From: Magnetovibrio sp.
GTDB taxonomy: Bacteria; Pseudomonadota; Alphaproteobacteria; Rhodospirillales; Casp-alpha2
DNA length: 35,831 nt
Direction: 5' to 3'
NCBI GenBank assembly: GCA_002722175.1
Contig: PBKU01000036.1
Location: 1 to 35,831 of the forward strand
Below the pieces are notes generated by a model. It was given only the letters and a program-made list of their open reading frames with translations. It ran no database searches and was not told where the DNA came from. The position numbers and the translations under genes were made by a program. Position 1 is the first letter of the stretch. Each line of letters starts with the position of its first letter. Positions 7,072 to 14,546 of this stretch are shown piece by piece.

Positions 7072-8138
7072 GTGATTATCTAGTTGAACTCCAGGGTGTC
7101 TCAAAGAAATACGGAACTACTATCGCAGCAGATAATATTAATCTAACTATTTCACGTGGCGAATTTCTAGTTCTTCTTGGTCCATCGGGTAGTGGGAAGA
7201 CAACCATTCTTTCCATGATGGGGGGATTTACGGTTCCTTCTTCTGGGCGATTAATCATTGATGGCGAGGACGTGACTGATGTGCCGCCGGCTTTTCGCCC
7301 AACCGTTACGGTATTTCAGGATTATGCTTTGTTTCCTCATATGTCTGTTTACGAAAATGTTAGTTTTGGGCTTTCTATGCGAAAGATACCTAGATTTGAA
7401 CGCGATCGGTTGACGCAAGAATCTCTCGAAACTGTTGGCCTTGCGGGATTTGGAAGTCGAAGGGTCCATCAACTTTCTGGCGGACAACAGCAACGTGTGG
7501 CACTGGCCCGGGCTATTGCAGTGGAACCTGCAGTTTTATTGTTAGACGAGCCTCTAGGAGCATTAGACTTAAAAATACGAAGACAAATGCAGGAGGAACT
7601 CGTGCATCTACAAAAATCTCTTGGGGCAACATTTGTGCATGTTACCCACGACCAAGAAGAAGCAATGAGCATTAGTGATAATATTGCGCTAGTCAATCAA
7701 GGTAAGATCGAAGATTATGGCCCACCTGACCGGGTTTACCTTAGACCTTCCACCCTGTTTGCCGCCAATTTTATGGGAGACAGCAATATTTTAGAAGGAA
7801 AAATAGTTTCAAATCAAGGTGGGAAAACTCTCGTTGATACTAAGATCGGTCGTCTAAGATTTGAAGGGGAATATAGATTAGGGGCCAACGTTCATGTATC
7901 TCTTCGGCCAGAACAAATAAGGATTGGAAAAGCCAAAGGGTCTGAAATAATTTCACTTGGCGAAATTCTTGTTAGCGAGGTTGTTTTTCAGGGGACTCAT
8001 CGATTGTGTCATGTGAGGGCCGGTAAGGAAAAAGATGTAAAATTGTTAATAAGGTTTCCGCAGGAGCATATTGTTAAAACAGGTGATTCTATGAGTGTTT
8101 TTGCACGGGAATCGGACGCTGTGCTTCTTAACGACTGA
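7068..8138 (+). CDS. ABC transporter ATP-binding protein, PotA type
   Basis: Cytoplasmic ATPase that powers the importer (356 residues). The nucleotide-binding domain is complete: Walker A GPSGSGKTT (38-46), Q-loop glutamine 84 in VFQDYALFP, signature LSGGQQQR (136-143), Walker B LLLDEP (157-162) with D-loop GALD, and switch histidine 194 in VTHDQEEA. A C-terminal TOBE-type regulatory domain follows, with SLRPEQIRIG near residues 275-285, as in PotA and MalK relatives. Its ATG lies within the end of the preceding permease gene. Together with the binding protein and two permeases it completes an importer. The TetR gene begins 30 bp downstream. Confidence 0.93.
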   Translation: MSDYLVELQGVSKKYGTTIAADNINLTISRGEFLVLLGPSGSGKTTILSMMGGFTVPSSGRLIIDGEDVTDVPPAFRPTVTVFQDYALFPHMSVYENVSFGLSMRKIPRFERDRLTQESLETVGLAGFGSRRVHQLSGGQQQRVALARAIAVEPAVLLLDEPLGALDLKIRRQMQEELVHLQKSLGATFVHVTHDQEEAMSISDNIALVNQGKIEDYGPPDRVYLRPSTLFAANFMGDSNILEGKIVSNQGGKTLVDTKIGRLRFEGEYRLGANVHVSLRPEQIRIGKAKGSEIISLGEILVSEVVFQGTHRLCHVRAGKEKDVKLLIRFPQEHIVKTGDSMSVFARESDAVLLND

Positions 8139-8167
8139 CTTAAGAAAAACCAGATATTGGGAAAATC

Positions 8168-8800
8168 ATGGGCTCTACTCCATTAAAAAGGCCAGGGGCC
8201 AGAGGGTACGATAGGGCTGAAAGCCTAATGACAGCGGCGATTGATTTATTTTCTGAATGTGACTACTCATCAGTTACTATCCACGATATTACTGAGCGGG
8301 CAGGGGTGACTCATTCTTTGGTGTATTACCACTTTAAGAATAAAGAAGAGCTATTTGACCGAGCTGTTACAAATCTAATTGAAAAAACAATCAAAGGTTA
8401 TCAGGAATCCCGTAAATTTCACTATAATCCAGTTGAACTTATTGAAGACTGGTTCAGCAGCAATATCAGGTTTTCCAAAGAACTTCGTAAACTTGTAAAA
8501 ATTATGTTCGACTATTCAAAACCACGACATGGTTCTCCTTCAGTTGCTGCAGCAATAAACAATTTTTATGAAGAAGAATATAGAATTCTGGCTGATAGTG
8601 TGAGGCAGGGAATCGCCTTAGGCCATTTTAGAAAAGTGGATCCCCTGCAGGTTGCGTCATTTGTCTCAACACATATTGATGGGATTTTTTACGATTCATT
8701 TATTCGTAATGACAAAGATATTGCTCATGCAATGAGCGACCTCAAGTGGGTGCTGTGGACGGTCTTGGGGTACAAAGCTAAGAAAGATAATAGAAAATAA
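8168..8800 (+). CDS. TetR-family transcriptional regulator
   Basis: One-component regulator of 210 residues. The N-terminal helix-turn-helix domain spans roughly residues 15-62, with VTIHDITERAGVTHSLVYYH and FKNKEELFDRAV matching the TetR consensus closely. The helical C-terminal domain is the ligand and dimer part and is too variable to name a ligand. It is the last gene of the cluster, 30 bp after the ATPase, and a hairpin with a T-run follows. The best DNA target candidate is the 22-bp near-palindrome at 653-674 ahead of hypB. In that model it would repress nickel chaperone, hydrolase and transporter synthesis until the guanidino substrate or a derivative binds. The family is certain; the regulatory circuit is inferred. 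Confidence 0.93.
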   Translation: MGSTPLKRPGARGYDRAESLMTAAIDLFSECDYSSVTIHDITERAGVTHSLVYYHFKNKEELFDRAVTNLIEKTIKGYQESRKFHYNPVELIEDWFSSNIRFSKELRKLVKIMFDYSKPRHGSPSVAAAINNFYEEEYRILADSVRQGIALGHFRKVDPLQVASFVSTHIDGIFYDSFIRNDKDIAHAMSDLKWVLWTVLGYKAKKDNRK

Positions 8801-8846
8801 TTCAAGAATTCAGTGAATTGTAGTTTTTTAAACTTCGGGAACATTA

Positions 8847-8873
8847 TGAAAATGCACAAATTTTCATTTTTTT
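8847..8873 (+). terminator. Rho-independent terminator after the TetR gene
   Basis: TGAAAAT (8847-8853) and ATTTTCA (8860-8866) form a perfect 7-bp stem with a 6-base loop, followed directly by seven T residues (8867-8873). It lies 46 bp after the TetR stop and just before the end of the convergent minus-strand gene. The stem is AT-only apart from one G-C pair, so it may be weak. Confidence 0.6.
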
Positions 8874-8874
8874 A

Positions 8875-9159
8875 CTAACGTGGAATATAGCGCTTGACTA
8901 GTGCCCGTCCCGCTTCTGTTATTTTGCAAACAAGCCAGTCAGGTTTTATGGGATTAGAAAACCAAGGTTCTGCCCACCCGTTTTTAATGCAAGTGCGTAT
9001 TGTTCGTTCATTGATACGCTGACCCTTTCCATCAAATAGCGGAAGTTTTCCCCCCGCTTGATCTATGCCACTCGATAACCATTTTAATTGCGTCGAGGAT
9101 GCTTGTATTACCAGCTTTTCTGAACTAGCTTGCCCTGAATTCTGAAGACCTTCAGACAT
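8875..9159 (-). CDS. Small conserved hypothetical protein, winged-helix-like
   Basis: A 94-residue cytoplasmic protein without signal or membrane segment. The clear ribosome site GGGAGAAGG before its ATG at 9159 supports expression. The pattern KLPLFDGKGQRI, RTCIKNGWAEPWF, KPDWLVCKITEAGRALV resembles a short winged-helix domain, in which ITEAGR is the usual strand-turn of the wing. I recognise similar small proteins from alphaproteobacteria but know no function. It sits between the TetR terminator and ispDF, is convergent with the former, and has a 95-bp gap behind the ispDF stop, so it could be expressed with ispDF or on its own. Confidence 0.7.
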   Translation of the reverse strand: MSEGLQNSGQASSEKLVIQASSTQLKWLSSGIDQAGGKLPLFDGKGQRINERTIRTCIKNGWAEPWFSNPIKPDWLVCKITEAGRALVKRYIPR

Positions 9160-9254
9160 GGCCCTTCTCCCGAATGCATAGTCAAAAATTTTGTTTACAA
9201 ATTATAGAGAAAGTTTCTCTCGCTTAAAATATAAAAAATTTGTTTTAGGTGGCA

Positions 9255-10430
9255 TCAATCTGTCAAATCATCATCGTTAGGCCGCATGGCAATAGTTGCT
9301 GTTGCCTGTGCCATGAGGCCTTCGTTTCGGCCAGTAAAACCAAGAGTTTCGGTTGTGGTTGCTTTTATATTTACCCGGCTCGCATTAATTTGGAGAATGT
9401 TTGCAATATTATTGACCATTGCTTCTCGGTGCGGGCGAATTTTTGGCTGCTGACAAACAATAGTTATGTCGACATGGGTAACCTTGCCTCTAGACTTTTT
9501 TACAAGATCTGCTGCATATTTAAGAAACACCTTAGATGAAACATTTTTCCATTTTTGGGCAGAAGGTGGAAAGTAGTAGCCAATATCACCCTTACCAATA
9601 GCGCCAAGTATTGCGTCAGTCAAAGCATGCATTGCTGCGTCCGCATCTGAATGACCGATAAGGCTATAATTGTGCGGAATTTTAATTCCACATAGGACGA
9701 CATGATTACCATCGCCAAAACGGTGTACATCAAATCCGTTTCCAACCCTATATTCGATGATATCTGATTTGTTCTTGTTGCTATCGAGATCCTCTGGATT
9801 AGTAATTTTGATGTTTTTTTTCTCACCATTTACAAAAGCCACTTTTAATCCGGACGCTTCTGCTACAGCGGCATCATCAGTATAGGCATCACCCTGCACA
9901 TTGCGGTGAGCACTCAGGATATTTTTGTATCTAAATCCTTGAGGAGTTTGAGCATGTAATAATCTATCGCGTTTCAAGGTGCTGATAATACGTTTACCGT
10001 TGTGCGACTTTATTGTATCTGTAACTGGTAATCCGGGAACTACGGCTTTTTCTGTTTCAAGGGAATGTATTACCCGAGATATCAGGGATGAGGATATAAA
10101 AGGTCTTGCTGCATCGTGGATCAGAACATTGTGCGGTGGTGTCGCAGTTAGACTCTCCAAAGCGTTTTTTACACTATGTTGCCTTTCTTCTCCCCCAATT
10201 ACTGGTTCCAGTGCATCTAAATTTTCAAGCGCCTTGAACGCTACCTCCTTATCCTCTAGGTGGATGACCGGTAATACAGCATCAATATCTGGGTGGGTTG
10301 TAAAAGCTTTTACAACCTTCCGAATTAGAGGTTCACCATGGAAATCTGAATATTGTTTGGGGACTTTTCCACCAAATCTATTGCCACGTCCACCACCAAG
10401 AACAATTGCAACACATATCTGATAACTCAC
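9255..10430 (-). CDS. ispDF: IspDF, bifunctional MEP-pathway enzyme
   Basis: Fusion of 2-C-methyl-D-erythritol 4-phosphate cytidylyltransferase (residues about 1-225) and 2-C-methyl-D-erythritol 2,4-cyclodiphosphate synthase (about 228-391), the third and fifth steps of non-mevalonate isoprenoid synthesis. The IspD part has the nucleotide site LGGGRGNRFG with PKQ (11-26), HDAARPF (105-111) and the TPQGF segment (162-166). The IspF part has metal ligands D234 and H236 (GFDVHRF) and H268 in GHSDADAAMH, plus DIGYYFPP. The fusion is typical of alphaproteobacteria. Translation starts at GTG 10430, and its AGGAG overlaps the stop codon of the upstream aminotransferase gene (11-bp gap), so the two are probably co-transcribed and coupled. 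Confidence 0.95.
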   Translation of the reverse strand: MSYQICVAIVLGGGRGNRFGGKVPKQYSDFHGEPLIRKVVKAFTTHPDIDAVLPVIHLEDKEVAFKALENLDALEPVIGGEERQHSVKNALESLTATPPHNVLIHDAARPFISSSLISRVIHSLETEKAVVPGLPVTDTIKSHNGKRIISTLKRDRLLHAQTPQGFRYKNILSAHRNVQGDAYTDDAAVAEASGLKVAFVNGEKKNIKITNPEDLDSNKNKSDIIEYRVGNGFDVHRFGDGNHVVLCGIKIPHNYSLIGHSDADAAMHALTDAILGAIGKGDIGYYFPPSAQKWKNVSSKVFLKYAADLVKKSRGKVTHVDITIVCQQPKIRPHREAMVNNIANILQINASRVNIKATTTETLGFTGRNEGLMAQATATIAMRPNDDDLTD

Positions 10431-10441
10431 ATCTATTGCTC

Positions 10442-11620
10442 CTAAGAAGGTTGTTGATTTAGAAATTTGTGTATTCGAGATATCGCTGTTTCAATATTTT
10501 CAATTGAGTTTGCATAGGAGATACGTAAGTATCCTTCCCCGTGGAAACCAAAACTTGATCCAGAAATTGTAGCCACACCGGCGTCTTCAAGAAGCTTTTC
10601 TTGAAGCGAACTTGAAGACAATCCAGTATCCGAAACATTAGGAAAAGCATAAAATGCACCAAGTGGTTTTTGACAGGTTATACCTGGTAAATTATTTAAA
10701 GCGGGAACAATCATTTGTCGACGAGCGTCAAGAATTTTCCTCATTTTCTCAACATTGTCCTGTGGTCCTGATAAGGCGGCGATCCCTGCTTTTTGGGCAG
10801 CTAAATTTACACATGAATAACTGTTGATTGCGAGGCGGGTCGCATGTTCAATTAAACTACTTGGCCAAACTCCGTAACCAAGTCTCCATCCAGTCATTGC
10901 GAACGTTTTAGACCAACCATTAAGTACAATTAGACGGTCTCGAAGATTCTCAAAGGTTAAAAAACTGCGATTATACTTATCTCCAAAAATTATTCTATCA
11001 TAGATTTCGTCCGATAAAATTGCCACTTGCGGATGATTGTCAAGAATAGATGCTAATTTTTCCATCTCTTCAATCGATGTAACTGCCCCGGTGGGATTAG
11101 AGGGGCTATTAATTATAATTAGCCGAGTTGATGGGCTAAGTAATCTCTCTATCTCCTCAGCACAAAGAGAAAATTCGTTTCCTTCCCTAGCTTTGAGAGG
11201 CACTGGTTTAGCCCCAGAGTATTCAATTAGTGAACGATAAATTGGGAACCCAGGATCTGGAAAAATAATCTCGGCGCCTGGTTCCCCAAACATTACTACG
11301 GCAAAAAAAATAGTTACCTTTCCACCGGGGACTATCATGATATTTTCTGGATTTACCTCAACCTGATGATTTATCTGTATATCGTTTGAAACAGCTTCTC
11401 TGATTTCTGGAATTCCGTTAGGTGGTGAGTAACCATGTGGGCCGTCACGTAAAGCTTTTAAGGTGGCTTCAATTATATGTGGTGCGGGGGAAAAGTCGGG
11501 TTGTCCTATTCCTAGGTTAACTATCTTCTTACCCTGTTTAGTCAGTTCGTCTGCTCGGCTAAGGACCGCAAAGGCATCTTCAGTACCAAGACGTGATATT
11601 GCTGCTACATGGTTCAACAA
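10442..11620 (-). CDS. Class I/II PLP-dependent aminotransferase
   Basis: Fold-type I aminotransferase of 392 residues, close to the aspartate aminotransferase/alanine-type (AspC-like, family I-gamma) group. Visible PLP-site residues are N175 in SNPTG, D204 and Y207 in SDEIYDRI, the Schiff-base lysine K238 in NGWSKTFAMTG, and the carboxylate-binding arginine in YLRISYA. Translation apparently begins at a TTG (11618-11620) preceded by GGAGA. It lies directly upstream of ispDF on the same strand, separated by 11 bp. The amino-acid substrate cannot be read from sequence; aspartate, alanine or branched-chain substrates are all plausible for this group. A link to isoprenoid synthesis is unlikely, so the pairing is probably only transcriptional. 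Confidence 0.88.
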   Translation of the reverse strand: MLNHVAAISRLGTEDAFAVLSRADELTKQGKKIVNLGIGQPDFSPAPHIIEATLKALRDGPHGYSPPNGIPEIREAVSNDIQINHQVEVNPENIMIVPGGKVTIFFAVVMFGEPGAEIIFPDPGFPIYRSLIEYSGAKPVPLKAREGNEFSLCAEEIERLLSPSTRLIIINSPSNPTGAVTSIEEMEKLASILDNHPQVAILSDEIYDRIIFGDKYNRSFLTFENLRDRLIVLNGWSKTFAMTGWRLGYGVWPSSLIEHATRLAINSYSCVNLAAQKAGIAALSGPQDNVEKMRKILDARRQMIVPALNNLPGITCQKPLGAFYAFPNVSDTGLSSSSLQEKLLEDAGVATISGSSFGFHGEGYLRISYANSIENIETAISRIHKFLNQQPS

Positions 11621-11854
11621 GCGCTAATCTCCATACCTTAGCAAAGAAACCATAAGGTCTTTCATTTTATTAATATTAACATACCAACCTTTACCTGTCT
11701 GCAAGAGGTTATATATTTTAATTATCTTCAAGAAAAATTTCATAACTGGATAATGTTTGTTTCGCGTAGCTAACCCAAATCGAGCCCGTAAAAACTTTAA
11801 TTTTGGAGAGGCTACTTTACAGGCAAGCGAACTGAGTAAATGGAGGCAAGAAGA

Positions 11855-13408
11855 GTGGTAAATATGAATGGGGCCGAGAGTCTAGTGAAAACTCTGCTAA
11901 ATTGCGGTATTGAAGTATGTTTTACGAATCCCGGAACATCTGAAATGCATTTTCTTGCAGCCTTAGACTCTAATCCTGCAATGCGATCAGTACTAGGTCT
12001 GCAAGAAGGGGTCGTGACAGGAGCTGCCGATGGATACGCTCGAATGGCTGGAAAACCAGCATGTACTTTGCTCCATTGCGGACCAGGTTTAGCAAATGGT
12101 TTATCTAACCTTCATAATGCGCGAAGGGCAAAAAGTCCGATCGTGAATATAGTTGGCGATCATGCTACTTATCATAAGAAATACAATTCACCGCTTACCA
12201 CCGACGTTGAAGCGACAGCTAAACCATATACAGATTGGGTAAAAACGGCTGTTAGTTCAGATTCGGTTTCTTTTGATGGGGCCAAGGCTGTGGCTGAAGC
12301 AAAAAAATATCCTGGCAAGATTTCTACATTGGTACTACCCGCTGATATCTCTTGGGGGAAGGCAAGTAAAGTAGCGACTTCCATTAATGTAGCAGATCCA
12401 AAATTACCCTCAGAAAAAAACATTAGGCGTTCTTATGATGCCCTAAAGACGGGAAAACCGACGGTAATTTTTTGTACGGGTGATGCTCTAATGGCAAGCG
12501 GTTTAGAGCAACTTGACCGAATAGCAACGGCCACGGGATGTAAATACTTAGCACAAACGTCAAACCGGCGAATAGAAAGAGGATTTGGTCGATGTAATGT
12601 GGAAAGGTTGCCATACCCTACTGAAGAGGCGACAAAGTGCCTAGAGGAATTCGAAAACATAATACTTTTAGGCACTAGTGAACCGGCAGGTTTTTTTGCT
12701 TATCCAAATAAACCGAGTCGCTTGTCGCCTAAGGAATCTAAGGTAATCGAGCTGGCTGGGCCTGAAGAGGATGTCGTTGCAGCCCTTGATTTACTGTTAG
12801 ATTCACTGGGAAATCCCAAGTCCACCTCGAACGTTGTTAAAAAATTTTACCCAGAAAGGCCGGTAGGTGATCTGGATGCGCAAAATATTGGAGTTGCATT
12901 AGCACGGCAAATTCCTGAGAACAGCATAATTGCCGATGAAAGCATCACAGTAGGTCGAAATTTTTTCTCAGCGACTCTAGGTGCCGCCCCCCACGATTGG
13001 TTGCATATTACTGGTGGATCAATTGGGTGTGGGATGCCACAGGCCGTTGGGGCAGCTATTGCTTGCCCAGATAGGAACGTCATAAATCTACAGGCGGACG
13101 GGTCTGCTATGTATTCCTGTCAAAGTCTTTGGACGCAAGCCCGTGAAGATTTAAATGTAGTTACGCTGCTTTTTGCGAATCACGCCTACAATATATTGCA
13201 ACACGAACTTAAGGGTGTTGGTGTAGTTCATCCAGGTCAAACAAGCATTGATATGACAACGTTAGATCGTCCTAAGATCGATTGGGTTACGCTCGCCAAG
13301 GCACTTGGTGTTTCAGGAACTAGGGTGCAAAGGGCTGAGGACCTTGATGAGGTTCTTGCTGATGTATTAACAAAGCATGGTCCCTATCTAATTGAAGTTA
13401 ATGTGTAA
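11855..13408 (+). CDS. Thiamine-diphosphate enzyme, acetolactate synthase large-subunit family
   Basis: ThDP-dependent decarboxylase-type protein of about 517 residues, shorter than IlvB (about 570). It follows the acetolactate synthase-like/benzoylformate decarboxylase-like branch: MNGAESLVKTL, CFTNPGTSEMHF, the activating glutamate in GLQEGVVTGAADGYARM, and a C-terminal ThDP/Mg motif ADGSAMYSCQSLWTQ, ADG (414-416) replacing the usual GDG. No regulatory IlvH gene is nearby, so it is probably not the biosynthetic enzyme. The start is uncertain. GTG 11855 is favoured because GGAGG lies 8 bases upstream. ATG 11840 lacks a ribosome site, and ATG 11864 matches where homologues begin but is 17 bases from GGAGG. 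It diverges from the aminotransferase gene across a gap of about 235 bp. Confidence 0.85.
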   Translation: MVNMNGAESLVKTLLNCGIEVCFTNPGTSEMHFLAALDSNPAMRSVLGLQEGVVTGAADGYARMAGKPACTLLHCGPGLANGLSNLHNARRAKSPIVNIVGDHATYHKKYNSPLTTDVEATAKPYTDWVKTAVSSDSVSFDGAKAVAEAKKYPGKISTLVLPADISWGKASKVATSINVADPKLPSEKNIRRSYDALKTGKPTVIFCTGDALMASGLEQLDRIATATGCKYLAQTSNRRIERGFGRCNVERLPYPTEEATKCLEEFENIILLGTSEPAGFFAYPNKPSRLSPKESKVIELAGPEEDVVAALDLLLDSLGNPKSTSNVVKKFYPERPVGDLDAQNIGVALARQIPENSIIADESITVGRNFFSATLGAAPHDWLHITGGSIGCGMPQAVGAAIACPDRNVINLQADGSAMYSCQSLWTQAREDLNVVTLLFANHAYNILQHELKGVGVVHPGQTSIDMTTLDRPKIDWVTLAKALGVSGTRVQRAEDLDEVLADVLTKHGPYLIEVNV

Positions 13409-13545
13409 TTTCCCGGCACAATAGTCACTAGGTTAGCTAAGGTAGAGGGCAGTTTTTTGAGGGTATTTTGTATACTAGATGTTCTTATTGGCTCTTCTCT
13501 TGCTTGACGCCTCGGTTAGTAAGGTCTAATGAAATGACAGTCGTG

Positions 13546-13622
13546 GTGGCTGTAGCTCAGTCGGTTAGAGCGCCTGGTTGTGGTCCAGGAGGCCGTGGGT
13601 TCGAATCCCATCAGCCACCCCA
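13546..13622 (+). tRNA. tRNA-His (anticodon GTG)
   Basis: A complete cloverleaf. Acceptor GTGGCTG (13546-13552) pairs with CAGCCAC (13612-13618), the anticodon arm is CCTGG-TTGTGGT-CCAGG with GTG, and the T arm contains GTTCGAATC. Discriminator C 13619 is followed by an encoded CCA (13620-13622). The G at 13545 just before the acceptor can serve as the extra G-1 that pairs with C73, the identity element of tRNA-His. Confidence 0.96.
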
Positions 13623-13668
13623 ATATTTTCCTGATCATCTTGTGATGAATATTTGCAATATTGGTTTT
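13620..13668 (+). terminator. Inverted repeat directly after tRNA-His, possible terminator
   Basis: CCAATATT (13620-13627) pairs perfectly with AATATTGG (13657-13664), followed by TTTT. An inner 5-bp stem (TCATC/GATGA) lies within the 29-base loop. The outer stem starts on the tRNA's own CCA, so it could end transcription at the mature 3' end. The T-run is short, so this is tentative. Confidence 0.35.
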
Positions 13669-13811
13669 CCCGTTTGTGAGTTATTGCGTTTGCTACATCA
13701 TGAGAATTTGAAGTGTTAGTTTGGACGAGGTATTAATATATATCTTGCCCTATTTGTTAGGATAAATGTCAGACTTGAAAAACTTATCAGTTAATGGATT
13801 TTTTCGAGAAA

Positions 13812-14147
13812 TCAGTGTGCTTTTGTACTTAATCCTGTTTTTTGACCACCCAGGCATTTTGGGGAAGGTTGTATTTTTTTATTGTTAGAATCCCACTCTG
13901 GAGTGGTAAGTGTTAGTAAGGATAGAGCATGAACTTGAGATGATAATTCTAAGGCGAGTAAATTATTAATAATTTTGTGACGTTCAATTCTTGATTTTCC
14001 ATCAAATTGATCTGTGACGATAACTAATTTAAAATGTGTCTCTGAATCCGAGGGCACATTATGCATATGGCTTTCATTTAATATTTCCAAGTGCTTTGGA
14101 TGCAGTGCTTCCTCAATTTTGGTGCGAATTTGTTCTTCAATAGTCAT
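13812..14147 (-). CDS. bolA: BolA family protein
   Basis: A 111-residue BolA-fold protein. The family pattern is clear: IRTKIEEALHPKHLEILNES near the N-terminus, then the helix-turn segment SRIERHKIINNLL with the invariant histidine, and the alphaproteobacterial tail SPKCLGG. BolA proteins act with monothiol glutaredoxins in iron-sulfur handling and in stress and morphology control; no glutaredoxin gene is in the window. ATG 14147 is preceded by a strong AGGAG. The last ten residues (QKTGLSTKAH) extend past the usual end. The gene is transcribed away from transketolase, with about 400 bp between them. Confidence 0.92.
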   Translation of the reverse strand: MTIEEQIRTKIEEALHPKHLEILNESHMHNVPSDSETHFKLVIVTDQFDGKSRIERHKIINNLLALELSSQVHALSLLTLTTPEWDSNNKKIQPSPKCLGGQKTGLSTKAH

Positions 14148-14546
14148 ATTTTTCTCCTGTAAAATTTAAAGTTTTTCAGTACAATAGTGATTTAGGAAGG
14201 TTTTATTTAGTCGGCAATACCTAGTTTGAGTATATGAAAAAATAATGTAAACCGATATATATAAATTTTAATCGCTATTAAACTTGTGAACTGCATAGGT
14301 TTTGTATTATTACGGTCGCCATGCAAAAAAGCTTTAGGTTTATTTTTAAATATAGGCCTGTAGGAAAATTTGAAACATTGAATCTACTAAAAATAAGAAC
14401 TATTCAGTTCATCTGATAATAACAGAGTATATTAAAAGCATGCTATTAGAAGCATGCTATTAGAAGCATGCTACTAGAAGTGTGCCGTGATTGTAGGTAA
14501 TGAGTATTTCTAACGCTAGAACGTTAAGTTCGTAAAAGGGCCACGA
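14148..14546 (+). other. Divergent intergenic region between bolA and transketolase
   Basis: About 400 bp without a supported gene. It should contain the promoters of bolA (minus) and transketolase (plus). Visible structure is the 14-bp tandem repeats at 14431-14486 and a short inverted repeat TAACG-N6-CGTTA at 14511-14526, 20 bp before the transketolase start. The rest is plain AT-rich sequence. I saw no RNA gene or riboswitch. Confidence 0.6.
14431..14486 (+). repeat. Four 14-bp tandem repeats containing the palindrome AGCATGCT
   Basis: The units are ATTAAAAGCATGCT (14431-14444), ATTAGAAGCATGCT (14445-14458), the same again (14459-14472), and a diverged ACTAGAAGTGTGCC (14473-14486). The first three each hold the perfect 8-bp palindrome AGCATGCT. 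The array ends about 60 bp upstream of the transketolase start. It could be an iterated protein-binding site or a slippage-generated repeat. Confidence 0.85.

Noticed and set aside
13468-13719. 83-codon open frame running through tRNA-His
   Set aside because: Its central part is simply the tRNA gene read in frame; the flanks show no protein pattern.
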